The position numbers and the translations under genes are program-made. From assembly GCF_000423605.1 (NCBI RefSeq), contig NZ_AUIH01000035.1:1-42808 (forward strand): 42,808 bases of DNA. The letters run 5' to 3'. Source of the DNA: Saccharospirillum impatiens DSM 12546. Its GTDB lineage: Bacteria > Pseudomonadota > Gammaproteobacteria > Pseudomonadales > Natronospirillaceae. Position 1 is the first letter of the stretch. Every line of letters begins with the position of its first letter. Shown piece by piece: positions 32,556 to 41,950 of this stretch. The notes beneath the pieces are model-generated. The model saw nothing but the letters and a program-made list of their open reading frames with translations, did no database searches and was not told where the DNA came from.

Positions 32556-34256
32556 TCAGTCGGCGACGATGTAAAGGTTGCGGCTGTAGATATTCTGTTG
32601 AATATCATCAAATGGCCAGCCTTTGACACCCGGTTTAAGCATGATGACCTCGGTGTAGTGGTAAACCGGGGCGTTGGGCATATCTGTGGCGATCAGGCCT
32701 TCCATAGCCGTGTAGTTGGCGCTCGGGTCCGATTGGGTCTGGGCTTCGGCCAGCAGGCGGTCGTATTCCCCCGAGTTGTAATGGGCGTCGTTGTACCCGG
32801 AGCGTGATTGCATTAAATCCAGAAAGGTGGATGCCTCATTAAAGTCGCCACACCAGGCGCCACGGGCAATGTCAAAGTCGCCTTCGCCGCGCGTGGTCAA
32901 AAAGGTGGTCCATTCCTGGTTTTCCAGTGTGGCTTCAACGCCTAGCTTTTCCTGCCACATGTTGCTGACGGCAATGGCCACTTTGCGGTGAGCTTCATCG
33001 GTGTTGTACAGCAGGCTGGTTTCCAGCGGGTTGTCCGGGCCGTAGCCAGCCTCGGCCAGCAATTCAACAGCGCGGGCATCCCGCTCGCTCTGGGTCCACT
33101 CACCCCAGTCAACATCGGGTGGGGTGAAGCCGGCGGTCAGGGTCGGTGTAAAGGTGTAGGCCGGGTATTGTCCACCTTGCAATACGTTGTTGACCACAAC
33201 ATTGCGGTCGATCGCGTAAGACAGAGCCCGACGCACGCGCGGATCGTCGAAAGGCTCTACGTTGGTGTTGAATATATAGTAATAATTGCACAGCTGTGGG
33301 AACACGTGAGCCTGATCCGGATACTCAGACTCCAGCCGCGGGTACTGGCCTGCCGGGACGTCGGTTTTGTCGAGTTCGCCGGCGTCGTAGCGGTTGAGCG
33401 CCTGATTTTCATCGTTGATGACCAGGGACACGACCCGGTCCATCAGGTTGTTTTCGTTGTTCCAGTACTGTTCATTGCGTTCCCGAACCAGTCGTTCGTT
33501 GATCACGTGTTCGGTGAGCACGAAAGCGCCGTTGCCGACCAGGGTGCCCGGTTGAGTCCAGTCTTCGCCGTGTTCTTCGATGACCCATTGCGGAGCGGGA
33601 AAGGTGGTAGCGTGCACGACCATTTGTGCGAAATAGGGCAGCGGACGGCTGAGGCTGACCCGCAGGGTGGTTTCATCAATGGCTTCGACGCCCAGCGCCG
33701 ATGGCGGCAGTTCGCCATCCAGAATTGCATCGACGTTCTCCAGTGCCATCAGGTTCATATACCAGGAATAGGGAGAGGCCAGTTCCGGGTCGACGGCGCG
33801 CTGCCAAGCATAGACGAAATCTTGTGCGGTGACCGGTTGACCGTCTGACCACTTGGCATCGTCGCGCAAATGGAACGTCCAGATTTGGTTGTTCTCGGTC
33901 TCATAGCGTTGGGCGACACCTGGAATGAGATCGCCCTGTTTATTGGCGTTGAGCAGACCTTCAAACAGGTCGCGAGCGATGTAGGAGCCATCCACATCTT
34001 CAACCAGCTGGGGATCCAGTGATGATGATTCGTCCAATGCACGGTAAGTGAATACTTGCTCTTCAGCCAGCGCTTCACCCGTTACCGGGTGCATATTGCC
34101 TGCCGGCTCCTGGCTCTCGGTGGAGCCGTCGGGATCGCCGGAAGGCGATTGTGAAGCGGTATCCTCACCGCCCTGTGAACAGCCTGCCAGTGTGACGCCG
34201 GTGATGAGAGTGGCGGCCAGCGTCTTGCGCCAGTCCATTGCGATGGGTTTTATCAT
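32556..34256 (-). CDS. Oligopeptide-binding protein OppA, lipoprotein copy
   Basis: 566 residues from the ATG at 34256, which has GGGAG a few bases upstream; an in-frame start at 34400 is further out and unneeded. The N-terminus has a lipobox (VTLAGCSQGG) and then a Ser/Gly/Glu-rich linker (about residues 28-52) before the shared mature domain beginning HPVTGEALAEEQVFTYRALD. The rest mirrors the neighbouring OppA closely. It is probably anchored to the inner membrane near OppBC, unlike the soluble copy. Its own terminator lies at 32511-32533. Confidence 0.9.
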   Translation of the reverse strand: MIKPIAMDWRKTLAATLITGVTLAGCSQGGEDTASQSPSGDPDGSTESQEPAGNMHPVTGEALAEEQVFTYRALDESSSLDPQLVEDVDGSYIARDLFEGLLNANKQGDLIPGVAQRYETENNQIWTFHLRDDAKWSDGQPVTAQDFVYAWQRAVDPELASPYSWYMNLMALENVDAILDGELPPSALGVEAIDETTLRVSLSRPLPYFAQMVVHATTFPAPQWVIEEHGEDWTQPGTLVGNGAFVLTEHVINERLVRERNEQYWNNENNLMDRVVSLVINDENQALNRYDAGELDKTDVPAGQYPRLESEYPDQAHVFPQLCNYYYIFNTNVEPFDDPRVRRALSYAIDRNVVVNNVLQGGQYPAYTFTPTLTAGFTPPDVDWGEWTQSERDARAVELLAEAGYGPDNPLETSLLYNTDEAHRKVAIAVSNMWQEKLGVEATLENQEWTTFLTTRGEGDFDIARGAWCGDFNEASTFLDLMQSRSGYNDAHYNSGEYDRLLAEAQTQSDPSANYTAMEGLIATDMPNAPVYHYTEVIMLKPGVKGWPFDDIQQNIYSRNLYIVAD

Positions 34257-34484
34257 AAGTAATCTCCCTGTTTGAGTAATGCAGCCCGGTTTAAAGCTTA
34301 AGGCAGCCGTTGCTAGCCCGCCGAGTTCGTAAACGCCAGTTGCAGTGGACTGATGTAACGGTAAGTAAAGTGGCGCAGAAACTGTCACAGAGGCCAGCAA
34401 ACATCAACGAGGGAAAGGGTAAAACGCCATACATTACGCATTGCGGGCAATGATGGCGCAAAAAACAGGGGTTGGTTAACACAG

Positions 34485-34886
34485 CTACCTGTGTTCGGCT
34501 TCCATGACCTCAATCAGGTTACTCAGCTCTCGTTGCAGGGCTGCATCGTCGCCCAGGTTGACCTCGACCAGGCGTCGCAGATGGGAGGCTGTGTCGACAT
34601 CCATCGACAGAATGTTCAGACCGCAGGCGTGGCGCTCTGCGTGGTAATAGGAGACCTCTACTTCCATATTGAGCACTACGTCGCTCTGGTCGAGCTGCAC
34701 GACCAGTTGCCCGGTGCTGTTAACCTCGGGGATGTCTCCGGTATCACCGAGGACGACAAGAGCACCCTTCAGGCTGATGTCACGCAATATACCGGGGTAA
34801 AGGTCGGGTTGGGCCGGGTCACCCAGGCGCAATTCGATGCGGGCATTGAATTCAATGCGTTGAAAGCGTCTATGGTTGTCGGACAT
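34485..34886 (-). CDS. PilZ domain protein (c-di-GMP receptor-like)
   Basis: 133 residues. The PilZ binding motifs are present: RRFQR at residues 6-10 fits RxxxR, and DISLKG near 41-46 fits DxSxxG, followed by the usual beta strands (GALVVLG, LVVQLD, VEVSYYHAERHACGL). Such proteins bind cyclic di-GMP and adjust motility, exopolysaccharide or envelope functions. The C-terminal helix (SHLRRLVEVNLGDDAALQRE) may mediate dimerisation. It stands alone between the opp operon and a palindromic repeat; the target cannot be inferred. Confidence 0.88.
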   Translation of the reverse strand: MSDNHRRFQRIEFNARIELRLGDPAQPDLYPGILRDISLKGALVVLGDTGDIPEVNSTGQLVVQLDQSDVVLNMEVEVSYYHAERHACGLNILSMDVDTASHLRRLVEVNLGDDAALQRELSNLIEVMEAEHR

Positions 34887-34911
34887 GAATGTCTCCAGGT
34901 GACGGGATCGC

Positions 34912-35077
34912 TAGGAGTCTGTCGGACTTAGGATGAATTGGCTGCGGAAGCGGGACGACGGCCCAAATATCCGCAAATTTCGAGCACATAGGCCCACTAT
35001 GCACACGAAATTTGCGAAAATTTGGTCTCGTCTTCCCACTCCCTCGCTTCAATCCCCCTAAGTTCGACAGACTCCTA
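34912..35077. repeat. 166-bp near-perfect palindrome, MITE-like element
   Basis: The 21-nt terminal inverted repeats TAGGAGTCTGTCGGACTTAGG (34912-34932; the first 20 nt from 34912, last G at 34932) and its counterpart at 35057-35077 differ at one position. Complementarity continues with gaps to the centre, including CGCAAATTTCG/CGAAATTTGCG and CACATAG/CTATGCAC arms. Both ends carry TA outermost, compatible with a TA target duplication as made by IS630/Tc1-like transposases. There is no coding capacity. It lies between the PilZ gene and msrA, about 100 bp upstream of the msrA start. Confidence 0.75.
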
Positions 35078-35178
35078 TGGTTATCGGCTGAGGCAACTAA
35101 AAGTAAATGGGTGATCAGTGCCCATTGAATTCACTATAGTTGGCGCTCATTTAGGGTGCAATCACAAAGGAGACTTCC

Positions 35179-35799
35179 ATGGCAAGATCCACTGACTTGC
35201 CCGCCGCCAGCGCTGCGCTGCCCGGTCGGGAAACACCATTACCGGTAGAATTCCAACATGCGGTGTTCGATACAGACATGCGCGACACTCCCGACGGTTG
35301 CGAAGAAATCGTCCTCGCCATGGGCTGTTTCTGGGGGGCAGAGCGCCATTTCTGGACGCTGCCTGGTGTACGCAATACCGCAGTAGGCTATGCCGGAGGT
35401 CTGACCCCAAACCCGACGTATGACGAAGTCTGCTCCGGTTTGACCGGCCATACCGAGGCAGTGCGGGTGGTGTATGACCCCAGCCAAGTGTCGCTCGCGG
35501 CTCTGTTGAAGTCGTTCTGGGAAGCACATGATCCGACACAGGGCATGCGTCAGGGCAACGACATAGGCACTCAATACCGGTCAGCGATCTACGGAACCGG
35601 CGAGCAAATCGCGGTAGCCGAACACACGCGTGATGCTTTTGAAACAGCGCTGAAAGCAAACGGAAAGGGCAGTATTACCACCGAGATTGGCCCGTTACCG
35701 CCGTTTTACTTCGCCGAAACCTACCATCAGCAATATTTGCTGAAAAACCCTAACGGCTACTGTGGCCTGAAAGGTACCGGGGCGGTCTGCCCGCTTTAG
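35179..35799 (+). CDS. msrA: Peptide methionine (S)-S-oxide reductase MsrA
   Basis: 206 residues, the long gammaproteobacterial MsrA. It reduces the S-epimer of methionine sulfoxide in proteins. [12 protein letters not shown] carries the catalytic Cys near 50. [25 protein letters not shown] and [23 protein letters not shown] are family blocks. The C-terminal [17 protein letters not shown] has the two resolving Cys residues. AAGGAG precedes the ATG at 35179. Monocistronic, convergent with the downstream aminotransferase gene. Confidence 0.96.
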   Translation: MARSTDLPAASAALPGRETPLPVEFQHAVFDTDMRDTPDGCEEIVLAMGCFWGAERHFWTLPGVRNTAVGYAGGLTPNPTYDEVCSGLTGHTEAVRVVYDPSQVSLAALLKSFWEAHDPTQGMRQGNDIGTQYRSAIYGTGEQIAVAEHTRDAFETALKANGKGSITTEIGPLPPFYFAETYHQQYLLKNPNGYCGLKGTGAVCPL

Positions 35800-35831
35800 G
35801 CCGCTTGCGTTGTAACGGTTGTCACAAGTGC

Positions 35832-36938
35832 CTAGAGACGACTCAGTCTCTCACAAGCTTGCGTCAGTTTGGCTTCGTCGTAAAAGGCGAAGCACAAACG
35901 CATGGCGCTGGCTTGTTCCGGTGAGGCTGAAAATTTCTGACCGGGCTGAAAGCCCACGCCCACCTCATGGGCACGCAGCAGCATGGCGTCGGTATCGGCT
36001 CCGTTGCGCCAGTGCGTCCACATAAAAAACCCGCCTTTGGGTGTCGTCCACTCAAGCCGATCGTCCAGATGATCTGTCAGCCCTTGCACCAGTGTTGCCA
36101 GTCGGCGTCGGTAGATATCCGAAAGCCGCGACAGATGGTGATCGAACCGGCCGTCTTCCAGCAGGGGCCTGACCAGACTCGATGTGACCGGTGCCAGTCC
36201 GCCACCGCTTGCCAACAGACCGCTGCCGATCAAGGGTGCCAGCATGGCTTGTGGCGCCTGAATCCAGCCCAGTCGCAACCCCGGCGCCAGCAATTTGGAG
36301 AAGGAACCGATCGACAGGATGGGCGCCCGATCGTCGAAGCTGGCCAGCGGATCCGGCGGTGGCTGGTCGTAGTAGAGATACTGATACACCTCATCGGCAA
36401 CCACCGGGCAACCGGTGTCCCGCGCCAGTGCTACCAACTGCGCCCGGCGTTCGGTGCTCTGGGTAATGCCGGTAGGGTTGTGAAAGGTTGGAATGGTGTA
36501 GAAGAAGGCCGGCTTGTGCTGGTCGATCAGGGCCGCCAGTTCCAGAATATCGACGCCGTTCTCGTCCATGGGCACTGCAATAGTGGTCAGGCCATGGTCG
36601 GACAGTTGTCTGCGGGCGATAAAGTAGGTGGGGTCTTCGACCAGGACCGTATCGCCGGGCTGGCTGAACCGGGTACAGATCATGTCCAGGGCGTTGGAAG
36701 AGCCATTGGTCACCAGCAGGTTACCGGCGCTGGCCGGCTGGGTTTGTCGCCGGTTCAGCCAGGTTGCCAGAGCGCTGCGAAAGCGCTCATCACCCGCTTC
36801 GGTGCCATAGGCCAGGGCCGGGGCTTCCAGAGAGACCTGCTGAAACAGATCGGCTGGTAGCAGCGCAGGGTCGGGTTGACCAATACCGAGGTCAATCCGG
36901 TGGGCCGGGGCCGTTACTTGAGTGGTAGTCCAGCTCAT
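35832..36938 (-). CDS. PLP-dependent aminotransferase, class I/II fold
   Basis: 368 residues from the ATG at 36938, with GAGGAG ten bases upstream; a 69-residue longer reading from 37145 would run through a repeat element and is rejected. The protein resembles the aminotransferase domain of MocR/LysN-type enzymes without the GntR DNA-binding part. NGSSNALDMI, FHNPTGITQS (NPTG), PVVADEVYQYLYYD, and SIGSFSKLLAPGLRLGW with the PLP-binding Lys are all present. The substrate is unknown. Convergent with msrA. Confidence 0.88.
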   Translation of the reverse strand: MSWTTTQVTAPAHRIDLGIGQPDPALLPADLFQQVSLEAPALAYGTEAGDERFRSALATWLNRRQTQPASAGNLLVTNGSSNALDMICTRFSQPGDTVLVEDPTYFIARRQLSDHGLTTIAVPMDENGVDILELAALIDQHKPAFFYTIPTFHNPTGITQSTERRAQLVALARDTGCPVVADEVYQYLYYDQPPPDPLASFDDRAPILSIGSFSKLLAPGLRLGWIQAPQAMLAPLIGSGLLASGGGLAPVTSSLVRPLLEDGRFDHHLSRLSDIYRRRLATLVQGLTDHLDDRLEWTTPKGGFFMWTHWRNGADTDAMLLRAHEVGVGFQPGQKFSASPEQASAMRLCFAFYDEAKLTQACERLSRL

Positions 36939-37051
36939 GGGCAAGCTGCTCCTCGGTTTGCCAGAGATGCACTCAGTTTGACTGCAACAGGTGAATGCTT
37001 CAAACCCCTTAGACTCATGTTTCACAGTCCGCAGTGGTCCAGCGACGGGTG

Positions 37052-37246
37052 GTAGGGTTGCTTCTTCGAAGGTATCTGAGGCATGGACTAAAAACGCCGG
37101 GAGCGTTTTAGTGTGAGCGTAGCGAGCCCGTAGGGTGAATCCCATGGAAGGGATTCACATCCCGAGGTTAAGCCTACATGGCGGTACGTTTGGTCCGGCA
37201 CCCCGGTCTCGGGGTATTTACGGCGCCCCCGTTGAAGCAACCCTAC
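37052..37246. repeat. 195-bp multi-hairpin intergenic element
   Basis: GTAGGGTTGCTTC (37052-37064) and GAAGCAACCCTAC (37234-37246) form a perfect 13-bp closing stem. Inside are three independent hairpins: ACTAAAAACGC/GCGTTTTAGT (37087-37112, one bulged A), GTGAATCCC/GGGATTCAC (37135-37158, 9 bp perfect) and ACCCCG/CGGGGT (37200-37215). The cloverleaf-like layout and the gap between two minus-strand genes suggest a mobile structured repeat or an RNA element. No gene is present in 36939-37299. Confidence 0.7.
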
Positions 37247-37299
37247 TGCCCGTTGCGGGTTCAAGGCGATGGAGCGAAATTAAGCGGCCAAATTTGAGC

Positions 37300-38502
37300 T
37301 TAAGGAGTTTCAGTCTCCTCCGACGGTGCCGGGTGGTTGGCCAGAGTCAGGCCGCTCAGGGTTGCGAGCAGGGAGCAAACAAGCATGGCCAGGGCAATGC
37401 GCTGAATCGAGCCATCGACGATCCAGGTAGACGCAGTGCTGATGGTACCGGCGACAATGAACTGGGCGGCCCCGATCAAAGCACTGGCTGTGCCGCTGAG
37501 TCGGCCAAAGTGTTCCAGATAGGCCGATTGGTTGTTGGGGGCAATGGCGCCGATGGTGCCGCCGACCAGAATCATCATTGGTAAAAAGGCGTACAGGCTC
37601 TGGCTGTTGAAGCCCAGAAACAGGTTCATCAGCAACAGAGCCCCAGCTTGAATCACCAGCGCGATTTTCAGCAACAGCACCGGCGAATAGCTGAGCAGCA
37701 GGCGCCGGTTCAGGGTGCCCAGTACGCCCATGCAGACCACACCGGAGGCAAAGGCAATGGAGAACTGGGCGTTGTTCAGGCCAAACCAGGTTTGGTACAT
37801 GAAGGAGGCGTGAGTAACAAACAGCATTACGGTGCTGAAGGCCAGCGATTGAATCACAACGTGCCGCCAGGCCATGGGGTGGCGCAGCACCGCCAGATAG
37901 TTGGTCAGCAATCGCGAAACCGGTTCTTTGGCACCGGTCTTTCGGGGCTGATGGCGCAACAGGCGAAACCACATCAGCACGCCGACACCGACGGCGTAGA
38001 CCGCCAGGAAATAGAAAATCAGTGGCCAGTCACCAACCCAGAGCAGAATCGAGCCCAACGACGGTGCAATGGCCGGGGCGATGAACATGATCAGGGCGAT
38101 CAGTGAAAACAGCCGTGCCGCATCCCGGCCACGGGCGGTATCGCGCACCAGGGCGGGAACGCTGACGGCTATCCAGCCGCCGCCGAAGGCCTGAATTAAC
38201 CGCCAGAGGATCATCCACTGCACATCGGTACTGCGACTGATGGCAATTGCGCTGATGGCGTAAATACCGAGACCGGTCAGCAGCACAGGCGCCCGACCGT
38301 AACGGTCAGATAAAGGGCCGCCAATGATCAGGCCCAGTGCCAGACCAAATACATACAAACTCAGCGTCAGGGACACCTGATTCTGGCTAACCCCCAGATC
38401 CTGGGCGATCACTGGAAAAGCGGGCAAATATGCATCGATGGCCAGCGGGCCGAGGGCCATGGTAGCGGCAAGGAGAATTGAAAATTGAAGCGTGGATTTC
38501 AT
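37300..38502 (-). CDS. Bcr/CflA family multidrug efflux MFS transporter
   Basis: 400 residues with about 12 membrane helices. The N-terminus (LAATMALGPLAIDAYLPAFPVIAQDLGVS) carries the Bcr/CflA pattern with the conserved Asp and LPA segment. The MFS signature is GLIIGGPLSDRYGRAPVLLTG, and the second conserved block is RDTARGRDAARLFSLI. These drug:H+ antiporters export bicyclomycin, sulphonamides or similar compounds. The substrate here is not known. The start is ATG at 38502. Confidence 0.9.
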   Translation of the reverse strand: MKSTLQFSILLAATMALGPLAIDAYLPAFPVIAQDLGVSQNQVSLTLSLYVFGLALGLIIGGPLSDRYGRAPVLLTGLGIYAISAIAISRSTDVQWMILWRLIQAFGGGWIAVSVPALVRDTARGRDAARLFSLIALIMFIAPAIAPSLGSILLWVGDWPLIFYFLAVYAVGVGVLMWFRLLRHQPRKTGAKEPVSRLLTNYLAVLRHPMAWRHVVIQSLAFSTVMLFVTHASFMYQTWFGLNNAQFSIAFASGVVCMGVLGTLNRRLLLSYSPVLLLKIALVIQAGALLLMNLFLGFNSQSLYAFLPMMILVGGTIGAIAPNNQSAYLEHFGRLSGTASALIGAAQFIVAGTISTASTWIVDGSIQRIALAMLVCSLLATLSGLTLANHPAPSEETETP

Positions 38503-38754
38503 GCGAACCTGTTAGTTGAGACCTTACAACAGGCAGAGACGACGCCCTGCCTGCACAAAAAGATGAACGATTATACAAGACTTCGCGTGCCACCGCCGGG
38601 CACCAGGAGCAATCTGTTCGGGCTGTAGCGTTCAATTCTGGCTACATGGCCGGGTGGTTCTGGCAATCGGGCAGGGTGCTACCGGGCTGGCTGGTGTGCC
38701 GACGGGGAAACCAGTAATCTTCGGCCCACTCAAACACTGCTATGTTGATCCAGG

Positions 38755-39672
38755 ATGCCGACGCACGAGAGCTCTACGTCAATCGACCCCGCCTCCCCCA
38801 AGACTGGCCTTGCATTGCTGGGTGGTGTGGCGGTTATCGCCATTTGGTCGGGGTGGTTGGTGTTGTCGCGCCTGGGTGTAAAAACCGTGCTGACACCGGC
38901 TGACATTACCCTGTTGCGTTATGGTACGGCGGCTTTGTGTACCTTGCCCTGGGCGCTGACCTACCCCTGGCGTCGTGTTCGGTGGGGTCGGGCTCTGGTT
39001 GTGGCACTGGGGTGCGGCTTTCCCTATACCCTGCTCAGCTTTTACGGGCTGTTGTTGAGTCCCGCGGCTCAGGCGGGGGTGTTGGTCAATGGCAGTTTGC
39101 CTGTCATCAGTGGCGTGCTGGCCATTGTGTTGTTGAAACAGCGTTTTCGAGCCGGTGCCTGGCTAGGGGTTGCCCTGGTGGTGGTTGCCAATGGTCTGAT
39201 GGTAGGGCCAACACTGATCAATCAAACGGTTCCGGTAGCAGGCCTGCTGTTGCTGTTTGCCGCTGCCTGGGTCATGTCGATCTACATGACCGCGGTGAAG
39301 GCCTGGCACGTCAGTACCCGGGATATTCTGGTCTGGGTGCCCTGGATCAACGGCCTTATGTTTGTGCCAATTTGGTGGCTGATGCCCCATGTCTTACCCG
39401 AAGCACCGCTGAAGGATGTGTTGTTGCAAGTGGTCTATCAGGGAGTAGTCGTCAGTGTCTTGGCGTTGTTTCTGCTGGGCTTTGTTATTCGCGAATTGGG
39501 GTCGATGACCAGTTCCCTGTTTATGGCCTTTGTACCCGCCAGTGCTGCTTTGTTGGCTATACCGGTTTTAAATGAATGGCCATCGTCCCTGCACTGGGGT
39601 GCGATTGCCCTGTGCACTCTGGGGCTGGTGGTTTATGGGCGCAGTCAACAACTGGGCAGCCTACCCAGATAA
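38755..39672 (+). CDS. EamA/DMT superfamily transporter
   Basis: 305 residues, about ten membrane helices in two EamA repeats. Repeat one contains LRYGTAALCTLPWALTY and GLLLSPAAQAGVLVNGSLPV; repeat two contains LALFLLGFVIRELGSMTSSLFMAFVPASAALLAI with its typical GSMTSSL-P pattern. It is probably an exporter of a metabolite; the substrate is unknown. The ribosome-binding site before ATG 38755 is weak, so the start is tentative. Confidence 0.85.
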   Translation: MPTHESSTSIDPASPKTGLALLGGVAVIAIWSGWLVLSRLGVKTVLTPADITLLRYGTAALCTLPWALTYPWRRVRWGRALVVALGCGFPYTLLSFYGLLLSPAAQAGVLVNGSLPVISGVLAIVLLKQRFRAGAWLGVALVVVANGLMVGPTLINQTVPVAGLLLLFAAAWVMSIYMTAVKAWHVSTRDILVWVPWINGLMFVPIWWLMPHVLPEAPLKDVLLQVVYQGVVVSVLALFLLGFVIRELGSMTSSLFMAFVPASAALLAIPVLNEWPSSLHWGAIALCTLGLVVYGRSQQLGSLPR

Positions 39673-39889
39673 CACTTCTATAGAATGCTTTATTCCTTTG
39701 TTTTTCTTCTGTGTCAATTCATCACTCGATAGAGCTTGGTGCCGGTTGCTTTACGCCCAATGTCTAATGGGACCCTGCCGTTATTGGGCGCATAGTTTTT
39801 CTAACGGATGATGCTCAAAACGGGATCAGTGCTGACGTGGGTTCCCGGCAAGGTATACAGCCCGAACGCTAAAACAATACGGTGAATTT
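39673..39889. promoter_or_regulatory. prpE upstream region with an 8-bp inverted repeat
   Basis: CGCCCAAT (39754-39761) and ATTGGGCG (39783-39790) form a perfect inverted repeat about 100 bp upstream of prpE. It could be an operator or an RNA hairpin. No regulator can be named. Confidence 0.3.
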
Positions 39890-41785
39890 ATGACTCAGAT
39901 GCCCGCTGTTCTCGACTACTTTTCTGAATACCAGGCCAGCGTGGCCGATCCGGATACGTTCTGGCTGACGCAAAGTAAGCGCATTGGCTGGTATCAGCCT
40001 CCCACGCAGGGAGCCAGCCTGGGCAATGAAGGGCTGTATCGCTGGTTTGCCGATGGTGAGCTTAATACCGCCTACCTGGCACTGGATGCCCAGATAGAGT
40101 CTGGTCGGGGCGAACAGACCGCGCTGATTTATGACTCTCCAGTCACCGACTCTGTGCAGCGATTTACCTACCGTGAGCTGCGTGATGCAACGGCACGGGT
40201 GGCCGGAGCACTGCGCGGCCTGGGCGTAGGCAAGGGCGACCGGGTGGTGATATACATGCCCATGGTGCCTGAAACGGTGATGGCCATGCTGGCCTGTGCG
40301 CGGCTTGGTGCGGTTCACTCCGTCGTATTTGGTGGTTTTGCCGCTCATGAGCTGGCGGTGCGTATCGATGATGCCGAACCGACCGTGGTGATTTCGGCTT
40401 CGTGCGGCATTGAAGTCAACCGGGTGATTGAGTACAAGCCCATACTGGACGCTGCACTGGAAGAAGCCCGTCACAAACCCGCGTCTACACTGATTCTTCA
40501 GCGTCCGCAGGCCGTAGCCCGGATGCAGGCCGGACGAGACCTGGACTGGAAAGAAGCACTGGCCATGGCCGAGCCAGCAGAACCGGTGCGGGTAAAGGCG
40601 ACCGATCCGCTTTATGTGTTGTACACCTCCGGTACAACCGGCAAGCCCAAGGGAGTCGTGCGCGATAATGGCGGACACGCGGTGGCCATGCACTACAGCA
40701 TGGACGTCGTTTACGGCATGAGCCCGGGCGAGGTGTTCTGGGCCGCCTCTGATGTTGGCTGGGTGGTGGGGCATTCTTACATTGTGTACGCGCCGCTGAT
40801 CTTTGGTTGCACCACGGTACTTTATGAGGGTAAACCGGTGAAAACGCCGGATGCCGGTGCCTTTTGGCGTGTGGTGGCTGACCATAAAGTCACCGCGCTG
40901 TTTACCGCGCCAACGGCGTTCCGGGCGATCAGAAAAGAAGACCCCGATGCTGCTTTGATGGCGCAATACGATACTTCCAGTTTGCAGAAACTCTTTTTGG
41001 CGGGCGAACGTCTCGATCCGCCGACCTATGACTGGCTCGTCGACAAAACTGGCTTGCCGGTGCTGGATCACTGGTGGCAAACCGAGACCGGCTGGGCCAT
41101 TGCCTGCAACCCGGTGGGCATAGAACAAATGCCGGTCAAAGCCGGGTCGGCAACCTTGCCAACCCCGGGGTTTCAGGTTGAGATACTGGACGCCTATGGC
41201 GAACCCTGTGAAGCCAACCAGCAAGGTGCGGTTGCCATTCGGCTGCCCATGCCCCCGGGGTGCCTACCGACGATCTGGCGAGACAGCGACCGGTTCATAG
41301 CGGGCTATCTGTCCCAGTTTCCGGGCTATTATCTCTCAGGCGACGGCGGTTACCGCGATGAACAGGGGTATGTGTTCGTGATGGGTCGCCTGGATGATGT
41401 CATCAACGTTGCCGGACACCGGCTTTCCACTGGCGAGATGGAGGAAATCGTCGCGGCTCATCCGGCAGTCGCCGAGTGCGCCGTTTTTGGGGTTCACGAT
41501 GAGCTGAAAGGTGAATTACCGTTGGCCATGGTGGTTCTGAAAGACGGTTTTGTTGGGGATGAAGACGCGCTGAAGTCAGAGCTTGTCGCGTCGGTTCGAC
41601 GTCAGATTGGCGCGCTGGCATGCTTTAATCAGTCACTGATCGTCGAACGGTTGCCAAAGACCCGTTCGGGAAAAATATTGAGAAAAACCTTGCGCCAGAT
41701 GGTCAACGGGGAGGACCTTCAAGTTCCATCCACCATCGACGACCCCGCCATTCTGGATGAAATTCGGGAACGGTTGAGTGAGTAA
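39890..41785 (+). CDS. prpE: Propionate-CoA ligase (propionyl-CoA synthetase) PrpE-like
   Basis: 631 residues, an acetyl-CoA-synthetase-type adenylate-forming enzyme. It activates a short-chain acid with ATP and transfers it to CoA. Motifs are LYVLYTSGTTGKPKGVVRD (P-loop), DHWWQTETGWAIAC, YYLSGDGGYRDEQGYVFVMGRLDDVINVAGHRLST (hinge Asp) and LPKTRSGKILRKTLR with the catalytic, acetylation-sensitive Lys. TETGW rather than TETGG, and the length, match PrpE better than Acs. No other methylcitrate-pathway gene is adjacent. The start is ATG at 39890. Confidence 0.88.
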   Translation: MTQMPAVLDYFSEYQASVADPDTFWLTQSKRIGWYQPPTQGASLGNEGLYRWFADGELNTAYLALDAQIESGRGEQTALIYDSPVTDSVQRFTYRELRDATARVAGALRGLGVGKGDRVVIYMPMVPETVMAMLACARLGAVHSVVFGGFAAHELAVRIDDAEPTVVISASCGIEVNRVIEYKPILDAALEEARHKPASTLILQRPQAVARMQAGRDLDWKEALAMAEPAEPVRVKATDPLYVLYTSGTTGKPKGVVRDNGGHAVAMHYSMDVVYGMSPGEVFWAASDVGWVVGHSYIVYAPLIFGCTTVLYEGKPVKTPDAGAFWRVVADHKVTALFTAPTAFRAIRKEDPDAALMAQYDTSSLQKLFLAGERLDPPTYDWLVDKTGLPVLDHWWQTETGWAIACNPVGIEQMPVKAGSATLPTPGFQVEILDAYGEPCEANQQGAVAIRLPMPPGCLPTIWRDSDRFIAGYLSQFPGYYLSGDGGYRDEQGYVFVMGRLDDVINVAGHRLSTGEMEEIVAAHPAVAECAVFGVHDELKGELPLAMVVLKDGFVGDEDALKSELVASVRRQIGALACFNQSLIVERLPKTRSGKILRKTLRQMVNGEDLQVPSTIDDPAILDEIRERLSE

Positions 41786-41950
41786 TGGCTGTTTTAACCA
41801 CTTTACCAGATAGGCGCAATTCCCCTTGTTGTGTGGCCAGGGGGGCCTGGCAATCGAACTTTGCGCATGGGCCTCGGGTTCTTTGTCTATACTGGGAAAG
41901 TATGCCTGATCCCATGTGATGGATTGGGCCGATGTCGTAGAGGGCGCCCC

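Noticed and set aside
35832-37145. Aminotransferase starting at 37145
   Set aside because: The extra 69 residues match no family N-terminus and run through the multi-hairpin element. GAGGAG precedes the ATG at 36938.
39869-41224. 451-codon open frame antisense to prpE
   Set aside because: His/Arg/Gly-rich composition typical of antisense reading of a GC-rich gene. The plus-strand frame is a complete, recognisable PrpE.
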